Origin: Halodesulfovibrio aestuarii
Lineage (GTDB): Bacteria; Desulfobacterota; Desulfovibrionia; Desulfovibrionales; Desulfovibrionaceae
Reading direction: 5' to 3' (one strand)
DNA length: 64,000 bases
Assembly (NCBI RefSeq): GCF_050571805.1
Contig: NZ_CP192219.1
The notes beneath the pieces were generated by a model. It was not told the DNA's origin. It did no database searches and saw only the letters and a program-made list of their open reading frames with translations. Shown here one piece after another: positions 36,543-44,380 of this stretch; position 1 is the stretch's first letter, and each line of letters begins with the position of its first letter. Both the position numbers and the translations under genes were made by a program.

Positions 36543-37250
36543 GTGTCCACCTTTGATGAAGTTTTTGAACGTATAAAACTGGCTACAAACACCAGAACTC
36601 AGGTTGAACTGGCTGAAGTACTTGATATTCGTCAATCAAGCATCTCGGACGCCAAGCGTCGAGACTCTGTTCCTTCTGACTGGTACATGAAACTATTTGA
36701 AAAGTTTGGCCTTAATCCAGATTGGCTTAAGAAAGGCGTCGGCCCTATGTACCTGCGTACAGAAGAAGACGGCTACCAGCCAGTTGAAGGCCCTGCTGCA
36801 GGACGGGTTTTTGAAAACCCGGCTAAATTTGGTGATCCAGATGCACGCAGCGCTGTTGTAACAATTCACTCCATGCAAGATGTTGAAGTTTCTGACGAAG
36901 CTGATGAAGCTCGCCGCTTTACCAGTGTTGGCAAACTTTCCATCCCACAATCTTTTGCTGGTGCGACCATTCAAATTTTCCGAGTTGATGCGTGCAGCAT
37001 GGAACCTCTCATAAAAAAAGGTGCCTACGTTGGTCTTGATACAGCTCAAACCAACATCCTTTCCGGAGAGATCTATGGTGTATACGTCCCATACGAAGGA
37101 ATCTCCATCAAACGTATTTTCCTTGATGCAGCAAACCAGCGTTTTATTCTACGCAGTGAAAACCCTGTTCACCCTGAGCAGTACCTGCCAATGGATCGTT
37201 GTAAAAAAGACGTTGTTGGACGTGTCGTCTGGAACCTTCAGACAATGTAG
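36543..37250 (+). CDS. CI-type transcriptional repressor with S24 peptidase domain
   Basis: 235 residues starting at GTG with GGGAGAG in front. N-terminal CI-type helix-turn-helix (about 5-65: TQVELAEVLDIRQSSISDAKR) followed by a linker with a possible Ala-Gly cleavage site (PAAGR). A LexA/S24-like C-terminal domain carries the nucleophile Ser in DACSMEPLIKKG and the general-base Lys in GISIKRI. Such proteins repress prophage or SOS-type genes and may self-cleave on RecA activation, or just dimerise. No prophage lies next to it; several such stand-alone regulators are known in Desulfovibrio. Its own terminator shows it is monocistronic. Confidence 0.88.
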   Translation: MSTFDEVFERIKLATNTRTQVELAEVLDIRQSSISDAKRRDSVPSDWYMKLFEKFGLNPDWLKKGVGPMYLRTEEDGYQPVEGPAAGRVFENPAKFGDPDARSAVVTIHSMQDVEVSDEADEARRFTSVGKLSIPQSFAGATIQIFRVDACSMEPLIKKGAYVGLDTAQTNILSGEIYGVYVPYEGISIKRIFLDAANQRFILRSENPVHPEQYLPMDRCKKDVVGRVVWNLQTM

Positions 37251-37269
37251 TCACACAGAATTCTACGTT

Positions 37270-37299
37270 AAAAGGCGGTCATTATGACCGCCTTTTTTT
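37270..37299 (+). terminator. Rho-independent terminator
   Basis: AAAGGCGGTCA and TGACCGCCTTT form a near-perfect hairpin with TTTTTTT following. Confidence 0.92.
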
Positions 37300-37483
37300 G
37301 TATTGTCATATAAAAATTTCCCCCCTCCCGCCTAGACAACCCCGTGCATTTATTGCATATAAATCAAGATCTTTACTTAGTTATACTTTCATAACTCTGA
37401 CAACCTGCTGTTTGAAATCTCATACGCCGCATGCGTTTAACTTGGTACGGCACGCTAACACGTGCGGCAGAACGGGGAATAAT

Positions 37484-39442
37484 ATGGCCTCTATCAGTAT
37501 TCTTGTGGTTGATGATGAACGCATTGTGGCACTTGACATAAAGGGCACTCTTGAGACTCTCGGATACAATGTCTGTGCTGTCGCCAATACTGCTGAAAGC
37601 GCGCTAAAAGCGACTGAAAAAAACTCGCCGGATTTAGTCCTGATGGACATCAACCTCAAAGGTGAAATGGATGGCATTGCTATTGCGCATGTTATCAACG
37701 CAAAACATTCCATCCCTGTTGTATTCCTCACCGCATATTCAGACAGAGACACTTTTGATCGCGCTAAATCTTCCAACCCGTACGGATTCATTCTTAAGCC
37801 CTTTGATGCAAGAAAATTACACTCTGCCATCGAAATTGCACTCATTAAACACTCTGAGGAAGCACGCCTGACAGAAGCACGACACAAGGCTGAACTGGAA
37901 AATAGCGCAAAATCCAGTTTTTTTGCAAATATGAGTCATGAAATACGTAATTCTCTCAACGGCATTGTCGGCATGACGGACCTTGCTCTTGAAACAGATC
38001 TTGACCACGATCAAAAAGAATACATGACAACGGTGCTGGATTCAGCAGAAAATTTACTCGATATTTTAAATGATATTCTAGACTTATCCCGTATTGAAGC
38101 TCGTCAAATGCCGTTGACTCCGAAACGATTCAATCTTGAAAACCTGATCAGCAAAATTGTCCGTACCCATACACCGAAGGCGCATAAAAAAAAGCTTACG
38201 CTGTCCTATGATATTCCGGCATTTGTTCCCACACTATTAAAAGGCGACCCAACGCGCCTATCGCAAATTATTACCAATCTGCTTTCCAACGCCATAAAGT
38301 TTACAGAACAAGGCGGTATCTCACTTGAGATCTCCGACCTCGCAACACTCGGTGCATATTCAGAACAGCAGCATGAACCTGCACCTAAATACCGTATGCT
38401 TCTTTTTTCCATTCGCGACACAGGAGTAGGACTCACAGAAGAAGAACAAAATTATATTTTTGAACCATATAAACAAGTCCTTGCGGAGGGCAAAACGCCT
38501 ATTCGCGGAACAGGCTTAGGTCTAGCAATTTGCCGTGATCTTGTGGAGCTAATGAACGGAACAATCTGGGTACGCAGCAAACCGGGAGCAGGCAGCACAT
38601 TCCATTTTACAGCCCAGTTTGAACATGGTGAACTTGAAGAGAATCTCTCCAAGCCGGAGATGACTCCCGAATTTCCTCCGGGGTTGCATGTCGCCATTGC
38701 GGATAACAACGTTGTCGGCCAAAAGCTTCTTCTTGAATTACTCGAAAAAAAAGGATTTACATGCCACGTTACATCAAACGGGGCTGAATTGCTTGAACTA
38801 TTGGCCTCAGAGCCCATAGACATGGTTGTGACAGAAATAAAACTGCCCTTCCTTACAGGACTGGAAGCGATGAGACATATCCGCTCCGGCACCATTCCCG
38901 GTACTCCCACAAACCTCCCTATTATTGCGGTCACAGCTTTTGCCCTAAAGGGAGATAAGGAACGCTTTATTGAAGCAGGCATGGACGGCTATGTCGCAAA
39001 ACCAATACATACATCTGAATTTTACAGAGAAATCGCAAAAGTACTTCAACCAGAAGAACTACTCGCACAACCGGAAAATGAACTTGAAGAAACAGACATG
39101 TCCCAGCTGCTGGATGTTGAAGGAACTCTCCTGCGCCTTGAGGAAGACACAGACCTTATCTGTAGGCTGTACTCTCTCTTTATAGACGAACTTGCAGAAC
39201 GTCTGTATGGATTAAGACTCTTTCTTCAAGAAAACGCGTACAGCAACACAGCTCTGCATAGCCAGTCATTTGCAGCTGCTGCATTCAATATCGGTGCAAA
39301 TAGTCTGGGCAACGCACTCATGCAGATATACACGGCCGCAACGCATAGGGAACAGCCCACCGCAGATCAATTGCAAGAGCTTGAAACGCTCAGCATTAAG
39401 ACCAAAAACGAAATTATGCGCAATATGGAGAAGCTTTCTTAA
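37484..39442 (+). CDS. Hybrid phosphorelay kinase: REC-HisKA-HATPase-REC-HPt, second receiver degenerate
   Basis: 652 residues from the ATG at 37484, chosen for CGGGGAAT upstream and because REC1 starts at once (ILVVDDERIV); 62 upstream open codons lack coding sense. Order: REC1 (acceptor Asp55 in LVLMDINLK), HisKA (FFANMSHEIRNSLNG), HATPase (NLLSNAIKF, GVGL, GTGLGLAI), REC2 (about 400-520), HPt (His in LHSQSFAAAAFNIGA). REC2 has lost the acceptor Asp: the site reads VVTEIKLP with Glu, and the acidic pocket is ADNN instead of VDDN. It should not accept phosphate normally. First gene of a three-gene kinase/kinase/activator cluster. No membrane segment. Confidence 0.9.
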   Translation: MASISILVVDDERIVALDIKGTLETLGYNVCAVANTAESALKATEKNSPDLVLMDINLKGEMDGIAIAHVINAKHSIPVVFLTAYSDRDTFDRAKSSNPYGFILKPFDARKLHSAIEIALIKHSEEARLTEARHKAELENSAKSSFFANMSHEIRNSLNGIVGMTDLALETDLDHDQKEYMTTVLDSAENLLDILNDILDLSRIEARQMPLTPKRFNLENLISKIVRTHTPKAHKKKLTLSYDIPAFVPTLLKGDPTRLSQIITNLLSNAIKFTEQGGISLEISDLATLGAYSEQQHEPAPKYRMLLFSIRDTGVGLTEEEQNYIFEPYKQVLAEGKTPIRGTGLGLAICRDLVELMNGTIWVRSKPGAGSTFHFTAQFEHGELEENLSKPEMTPEFPPGLHVAIADNNVVGQKLLLELLEKKGFTCHVTSNGAELLELLASEPIDMVVTEIKLPFLTGLEAMRHIRSGTIPGTPTNLPIIAVTAFALKGDKERFIEAGMDGYVAKPIHTSEFYREIAKVLQPEELLAQPENELEETDMSQLLDVEGTLLRLEEDTDLICRLYSLFIDELAERLYGLRLFLQENAYSNTALHSQSFAAAAFNIGANSLGNALMQIYTAATHREQPTADQLQELETLSIKTKNEIMRNMEKLS

Positions 39443-39465
39443 TATTGCCTTTGTCCGGAGACTCC

Positions 39466-41337
39466 ATGGCGCAGCTACTGCCGATCATTACTTCAGTACA
39501 TTCAACCCATCGGTTACCAGAAGCAGTTTCCACCTTGTTGCGGCAACTTAGTGACACCTGTTCTTCAGACCAAAGCCTTGACCTTGATTATGTACGTAGT
39601 TTTCTGTCATCATCGTTAGGGTGGGAACGCAAAGATGTTCTTCATAAGTTCAAAAAACAACTTCTTGAGCCGGAAAATCTGTCCACAATCACTCACCACA
39701 TTCAATTACAGACGATGGGAAAAGTGAATTCATTCCCCTTATTTTTTCATGATACCTACGACCAACAGGTAACAATCCTTGTACACCCACGTCCGCTGCG
39801 CCTGTCTGATGGCAGTAAGCAGATAAGCAGCACACTTTCTTTAGGGTCAGACGGGTACCCCCTCAAAAAACAATCTGATCGTCAACGGCTTAATCTGTTG
39901 GCGATTCTGGATAAGCTTCCGGAATTTATAGCATTAGTAACCCCGCAATTTACACTACGGTACATCAACAAACCTTTTCGGGATCAAGTACAATTAAAAG
40001 CAGGTGATTCCTGCTACTATGCGTTCACAGGGGACACAGAAGCAGCCGAAAAACCCTCGCATCCATACTTACCGCCGTTTGATGTCTTTGAAACAGGTTC
40101 CCCATCTTTTTCTGCATGGAAAAGCCCTTGTTCAGGGCGATCATATCGTTTTCTAAGTTATCCATTTACAGATACAGACGGAGAACCGCTCATTCTACTT
40201 ATGGGCCTTGATATCACCCAGCTTACCCGCTTTCAGGAAAAACTTGCGATTACAGAACGCCAGTACCACTTAATCACTAACAACCTTTCATTGGGCATCG
40301 CGGTTGTGGATGGTCAACGGAACATTACGGCGGCTAACCGTCAATTCCGCAACTGGTTTAAATTGCAGAATGAATCATACCCTGTCAGCTGTCCTTTTGT
40401 CCTTATCGAACAGGATGAAAACGGTGAATGCCTGCTCGACAAAACCACCAGCCTTACTCTTCAGGATGGTAAAGAACATGAATACGAGTTTTCTACCCCA
40501 CTAAATGGAGCAGAAATCACTTTTCGGATCACTGCATGTCCTTTACATCAAACCAAACTATTTTCATCAGCGATTATTCTTCTGGAAGATATAACCGAAA
40601 AGAAAAAGATAGAGCAACGCACTCAGCAGATGCGTAAGCTGGAGGCCATGAGCACTCTCGCCGCCGGCATTGCACATGAGATTAACCAACCGTTATCGGC
40701 TCTGCGTCTTTATGCCAGCGGACTAGATTTATTGGTTGAGCAACGCGGTTCAGTTCCGACCAAGATTTTGCAGGAACGTCTGGGACTAATTCTACGTGAG
40801 ACCGGCACCATCGAAGACATCATCACACACATGCGATCACTTGTGCGTCATCAAGGGGCATTTCCGCTTGAACGGTCCGATGTAAACTATGCAGTCGAGC
40901 AAGCAGTCAGCCTACTGCAAAACAAGCTGGCCACCCGGAACATCAACGTACACAATCAGCTGCAAAATGAACTTCCGCCAGCACTTGCGCTCCCTATTCA
41001 ACTAGAGCAGATCGTAATCAACATCATGATGAATGCTGCTCATGCTCTTGAACATACCGAAGGACAGCGGTGTATTACTATTACAACCTGCGAAACCAAT
41101 GACCACTACATTCAGCTCTGCATTGAGGATAACGGTCCCGGTTTACAAGGACTTGGTGATAAAATATTTGATCCTTTCTTTACCACAAAAGAATCAGGAA
41201 AGAGCATGGGGCTTGGGCTTGCCCTCGTACACACCTTTGTTACCAGCTGGGAGGGTACCATTACTGCTGACTCCCCAAGAGCAGACAACAAAGGCACACT
41301 AATTAAAATTCTACTTCCACAAGCTCCGACGACTTAA
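39466..41337 (+). CDS. PAS sensor histidine kinase (NtrB/DctB-like core)
   Basis: 623 residues from the ATG at 39466 (GGAG at -9). N-terminal unassigned region, two PAS-like domains (about 145-250 and 265-385), then HisKA with AGIAHEINQPLSALRLYASG and HATPase with MNAAHALE, EDNGPGLQG and GLGLALVHTF. The HEINQPL type is found in kinases that partner NtrC-class activators. No membrane segments, so it senses a cytoplasmic signal. The gap to the downstream activator is only 9 bp, so kinase and regulator are very probably a pair. Confidence 0.92.
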   Translation: MAQLLPIITSVHSTHRLPEAVSTLLRQLSDTCSSDQSLDLDYVRSFLSSSLGWERKDVLHKFKKQLLEPENLSTITHHIQLQTMGKVNSFPLFFHDTYDQQVTILVHPRPLRLSDGSKQISSTLSLGSDGYPLKKQSDRQRLNLLAILDKLPEFIALVTPQFTLRYINKPFRDQVQLKAGDSCYYAFTGDTEAAEKPSHPYLPPFDVFETGSPSFSAWKSPCSGRSYRFLSYPFTDTDGEPLILLMGLDITQLTRFQEKLAITERQYHLITNNLSLGIAVVDGQRNITAANRQFRNWFKLQNESYPVSCPFVLIEQDENGECLLDKTTSLTLQDGKEHEYEFSTPLNGAEITFRITACPLHQTKLFSSAIILLEDITEKKKIEQRTQQMRKLEAMSTLAAGIAHEINQPLSALRLYASGLDLLVEQRGSVPTKILQERLGLILRETGTIEDIITHMRSLVRHQGAFPLERSDVNYAVEQAVSLLQNKLATRNINVHNQLQNELPPALALPIQLEQIVINIMMNAAHALEHTEGQRCITITTCETNDHYIQLCIEDNGPGLQGLGDKIFDPFFTTKESGKSMGLGLALVHTFVTSWEGTITADSPRADNKGTLIKILLPQAPTT

Positions 41338-41346
41338 GAGATCTGT

Positions 41347-42816
41347 ATGCGAATACTCATTGTTGACGACAATTCTACCAGCCTGCAAAGTCTAAGTGTT
41401 GTACTTACAGACTTAGGACACCAGCCAAGTACATTCAGCGATCCGCACGCAGCACTCAACCATGCGAAGGAAAGCTATTACCCTCTTATTATTACAGATA
41501 TAAAAATGCCGACACTGGACGGCCTTTCCCTGCTTGCAGAACTGAAGGCGTGTGAAACAAGCAAACGCAGTGATGTAATCATCATCACCGGTCATGGAGA
41601 CATGGAAACAGCTATTACGGCGCTGCGTAACGGTGCTTACGACTACTTAAATAAACCAATTAATGCCCGTGAGCTTGCCGCTGCTGTTGAGCGCAGTGCT
41701 GAACATCAAACCCTGCTTTTTGAAAATACTGACCTGAAACAGAATATGAAGGAACGCGTTGCAGAGGCTCAAGAGTCTTTGCAGGGAGATTTAGAAAAGA
41801 TGCGTTCCCAGCTTCGTAATGTCTCGGGCATTGGAGAAATAATTTCGGGTTCACCCCGAATGCAGGAAATAATCCGCGATGCGACCATTTTTCATCATGA
41901 ACCGGACGTCCCTGTCCTCATTGAAGGGGAAACAGGCACAGGTAAAGAAGTTATCGCGCGTCTGGTACATCATGGAGAAACCCATTGTGACACTCCGTTT
42001 GTTGCCCTCAACTGCTCTGCTATTGCTGAATCTCTTTTTGAAAGCGAACTGTTCGGATATGAAGCAGGGGCCTACACCGGATCACGCACTGGCGGCTCTG
42101 CCGGCAAGCTTGAGTTAGCAGGGAACGGGACACTTTTTTTGGATGAAATTGCCGAGATGCCCCTGCACTTACAGCCAAAGCTACTTCGAGTACTGGAAGA
42201 AAGAACCTTCTACCGTGTCGGTGGATTGCAAAAAAAGCACTTCACTGCCCGCATTATCGGAGCCGGTAACAAGAACCTTGAATTAATGGTGGAAGAAGGT
42301 CTGTTCCGTCGCGATTTGTATCACAGGCTTACAGTAGGGCATCTACGCCTTCCCCCGTTACGTGAACGCCAAAATGACATCGCCAAAATGGCATCGTTAT
42401 TTCTGCGAAAACAGGTAAAACGGAAAGGAAAACGATTTTCATCAATCGCTCCCGAAACCCTTACGATGCTCAAAGAGCATTCGTGGCCTGGGAACGTCCG
42501 CGAATTAGAAAACATCATTGAGCGCGCCGTACTTATCCACGACGACATAATACTTCGCCCTGAGCATATTGAATTTACCACTCTTTCTTATTCAACAAAT
42601 AGAGTTCAGGCAGCAGCTCCGCGACTCGACACAATGCCATTGCCTTCAATTGATATTGCATCATCCACTATTGTTTTACCGGATGAGCCTTTCAAACTGG
42701 AAGACGTGACACAATCTGTTATCCGCAAGGCACTAAGCAAGTTTGATGGTAACAAAACAAAGGCTGCAGCGTATCTTGGTATTTCCCGATATGCACTTTA
42801 TCGCAAAATATCCTAA
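41347..42816 (+). CDS. NtrC-family sigma-54-dependent response regulator
   Basis: 489 residues: receiver (acceptor Asp51 in LIITDIKMPTLDG), coiled linker, AAA+ domain (Walker A GETGTGKE, Walker B GTLFLDEIAEMP) and a Fis-type helix-turn-helix at the C-terminus (NKTKAAAYLGISRYALYRKI). The sigma-54 contact loop is GAYTGS, a variant of GAFTGA; aromatic Tyr for Phe is tolerated in known activators. It should activate a sigma-54 promoter when phosphorylated by the upstream kinase. The nearest such promoter is 148 bp downstream of its own stop codon, in front of the proposed small RNA. Confidence 0.94.
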   Translation: MRILIVDDNSTSLQSLSVVLTDLGHQPSTFSDPHAALNHAKESYYPLIITDIKMPTLDGLSLLAELKACETSKRSDVIIITGHGDMETAITALRNGAYDYLNKPINARELAAAVERSAEHQTLLFENTDLKQNMKERVAEAQESLQGDLEKMRSQLRNVSGIGEIISGSPRMQEIIRDATIFHHEPDVPVLIEGETGTGKEVIARLVHHGETHCDTPFVALNCSAIAESLFESELFGYEAGAYTGSRTGGSAGKLELAGNGTLFLDEIAEMPLHLQPKLLRVLEERTFYRVGGLQKKHFTARIIGAGNKNLELMVEEGLFRRDLYHRLTVGHLRLPPLRERQNDIAKMASLFLRKQVKRKGKRFSSIAPETLTMLKEHSWPGNVRELENIIERAVLIHDDIILRPEHIEFTTLSYSTNRVQAAAPRLDTMPLPSIDIASSTIVLPDEPFKLEDVTQSVIRKALSKFDGNKTKAAAYLGISRYALYRKIS

Positions 42817-42869
42817 CGTGCGGTTCCGCACGTCGTGCGAAATCGCACGTGCGTTTTCGCACTTTTTTT
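42817..42869 (+). terminator. Triple GTGCG palindrome ending in a T-run: terminator and possible activator sites
   Basis: Three adjacent palindromes follow the stop codon directly: CGTGCGG/CCGCACG (42817-42832), CGTGCGA/TCGCACG (42834-42849) and GTGCG/CGCAC (42849-42862), then TTTTTTT. The last is a normal terminator for the activator gene. The repeated GTGCG-N4-CGCAC core at 14-17 bp spacing, about 100-150 bp upstream of the sigma-54 promoter, also fits enhancer sites for the activator just encoded. Confidence 0.75.
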
Positions 42870-42963
42870 CTTCTTTTAATAAAATTCTAGAATAGCCCAA
42901 AATAATAAAAACATAACATACTGTTTTAAAGATCTTTTTTTTATAAAGCAGTTCTTAACATTT

Positions 42964-42979
42964 TGGCATGATAGATGCT
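42964..42979 (+). promoter_or_regulatory. Sigma-54 (-24/-12) promoter
   Basis: TGGCATGATAGATGCT matches the consensus TGGCAC-N5-TTGC with GG at 42965-42966 and GC at 42977-42978, exactly the required spacing. Transcription would begin near 42989, immediately before the first hairpin of the proposed RNA. Confidence 0.72.
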
Positions 42980-42988
42980 ATAAGTCTG

Positions 42989-43189
42989 ACTGACGGTTGG
43001 ATTGCCAGCGATTAGGCGTCCCCCCCCCCAACGTACCAACCGTCGTGCTTAGGCTCTGAATACGGTGCGAACTATAACTGACTTCCCCCCCCTACAGTTA
43101 TGGTTCTATTTCCGAGGCGTAGATTCAGACCAACCTATCTTTGCCCCCTGTAATCACCCCCCCCCCGATTACAGGGGGCCATTTTTTGG
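42989..43189 (+). ncRNA. Proposed small regulatory RNA with three C-run hairpins
   Basis: Three stem-loops follow one another. Hairpin 1: GACGGTTGG (42992-43000) with CCAACCGTC (43036-43044), loop containing ten C (43020-43029). Hairpin 2: 43070-43080 with 43095-43105, 11 pairs including one G-U, loop with eight C (43085-43092). Hairpin 3: a perfect 13-bp stem (43143-43155 with 43167-43179), loop A plus ten C, then TTTTTT as terminator. TCTGAAT (43055-43061) can also pair with ATTCAGA (43123-43129), closing hairpin 2 in a larger domain. No credible coding frame with a ribosome binding site. Unpaired C-runs would pair with G-rich ribosome binding sites. Known relatives in principle are RepG of Helicobacter and CCUCC-loop sRNAs; I recognise no described family. 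Confidence 0.65.
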
Positions 43190-43249
43190 ACACAACAAAG
43201 CGCTCAACACCAATGGCGAGAGTCACATTCAGCCGGCTGTTCAATAAAT

Positions 43250-44002
43250 TTAAGTTCCGTAGAGGCTACAAACGTCTGCTTTAACCACTTCGGAAATATC
43301 AAGGCGGGATTCAATGGCAGCGGTAAGCTGACCCATTGCATCAAAAACAGGGGAAACACTCACAAGCCATAGCGCAGCCGTACCATCAGGGTACATCCCT
43401 TCTTCAGTTACGACCACAGGTTCCTGCGAAATAAAGACCTTAGCGACAGGGCAATTACCACCGGGAAATTCACGGGTGCAGACATGTCTACAGGAACGCC
43501 CTTCTGCAATAGCAAATGTTTCCATAAATGCATTGTTAGCATGAACAATGGTGAAAGAAGTATCAACAACTGACACATACCCCGGCATACCCTTAAATAA
43601 CGATTCAAAATAGGAACGACGTTCTGTCGCATTTTGCATTCGCCTGCTAAAGACTTCACCAGAGCGAACAAGCGCCATTGTCAACGCATCAAGCTCAAAC
43701 TCTTTAGGGATCTCTGTAGGAAGAGGAGCACTTCCAAGCTCTGTGGCGGTATATGTAAGAGCCTCAAGAGGACGACACACCATTCCTCTACATAACTTGT
43801 TAAACAAGTAATAAAAGCAAGGAACGGTAATAGCGGCACAACAAGCCATGAGCCATAGAATGTCCATAGGCGTGAGTGGAGAGCTGGCAGCAAGCGTAAG
43901 CAGAGCACAAAGCACTACCAGACCGGAACAACTAAAAAATATAGCTGCGGCAACGGCAAACTTTGTTGCTATAGAAAATTTGGCATTACGAAATAATAAC
44001 AA
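43250..44002 (-). CDS. Membrane PAS sensor protein without output domain
   Basis: About 250 residues: two membrane helices near the N-terminus, a HAMP-like or linker segment, and a PAS domain (FESLFKGMPGYVSVVD onward) that ends with DISEVVKADVCSLYGT. There is no kinase, GGDEF or other output domain. The PAS domain has a Cys cluster (CRHVC, then GGNCPV). Start: the ATGs at 44065 and 44053 lack ribosome binding sites, whereas TTG at 44002 follows GGGGGG by six bases; I prefer TTG. That G6 run is complementary to the C-runs of the small RNA encoded next to it on the other strand, which suggests control by it. Function otherwise unknown. Confidence 0.72.
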   Translation of the reverse strand: MLLFRNAKFSIATKFAVAAAIFFSCSGLVVLCALLTLAASSPLTPMDILWLMACCAAITVPCFYYLFNKLCRGMVCRPLEALTYTATELGSAPLPTEIPKEFELDALTMALVRSGEVFSRRMQNATERRSYFESLFKGMPGYVSVVDTSFTIVHANNAFMETFAIAEGRSCRHVCTREFPGGNCPVAKVFISQEPVVVTEEGMYPDGTAALWLVSVSPVFDAMGQLTAAIESRLDISEVVKADVCSLYGT

Positions 44003-44091
44003 GAAGTACCCCCCTGTGTGTTCGTTGCGGCACAGTAGCACACAGCGGTTCATGTTCAAAATCATTATTATAGTACTGTAATACCAGTGTA

Positions 44092-44139
44092 TTAAAAAAG
44101 CGATCCTATTCTACAAAGAGAACAAAACCGCTTTTTTAC
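44092..44139 (-). terminator. Terminator after rubredoxin
   Basis: AAAAAAGCG (44094-44102) and CGCTTTTTT (44129-44137) pair with a 26-nt loop; a T-run follows on the minus strand. Confidence 0.6.
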
Positions 44140-44151
44140 CTTTTGAATAAT

Positions 44152-44310
44152 CTACTCGACTGGTTCAAAAAATTCTTTTTCTGCTCCGCAAAGTGGGCAA
44201 ACCCAGTCTTCCGGCAAATCTTCGAAAGATGTCTCTGGTGGAATATTATTTTCAATATCACCAAGCTCCGGGTCATAGATATATCCACACGGACATTCAT
44301 ACTTTTTCAT
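44152..44310 (-). CDS. Rubredoxin
   Basis: A 52-residue protein with the two iron-binding knuckles CPCGYIYDPELGD and CPLCGAEKEFFEP. Here the first ligand pair is Cys-x2-Cys and the second Cys-x2-Cys, so one Fe(Cys)4 centre. Aromatic core residues (Tyr, Trp in DWVCPLCG) are in the standard places. The start is fixed by CTGGAGGAACAA just before ATG. It is a cytosolic one-electron carrier, in Desulfovibrio often linked to oxygen detoxification. It is monocistronic and well separated from the esterase gene upstream. Confidence 0.96.
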   Translation of the reverse strand: MKKYECPCGYIYDPELGDIENNIPPETSFEDLPEDWVCPLCGAEKEFFEPVE

Positions 44311-44380
44311 TTGTTCCTCCAGTAACTTTTTTTAGATCATGGAGATACTATGCACATAACAAATTAGCTTAGCAAGAGAA

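Noticed and set aside
36543..37250. CI/S24 repressor as sign of a prophage
   Set aside because: Flanking genes are ordinary; no phage structural or integrase genes nearby.
43020..43166. C-runs as assembly or sequencing artefacts
   Set aside because: Three separate runs each lie precisely in the loop of a good stem, and the last stem is 13 bp perfect with a terminator. Artefact cannot explain the pairing, though run lengths may be off by one or two.
43065..43247. 60-codon open frame across the sRNA hairpins
   Set aside because: It translates C-runs into Pro, has no ribosome binding site and ignores the strong hairpins; RNA function fits better.
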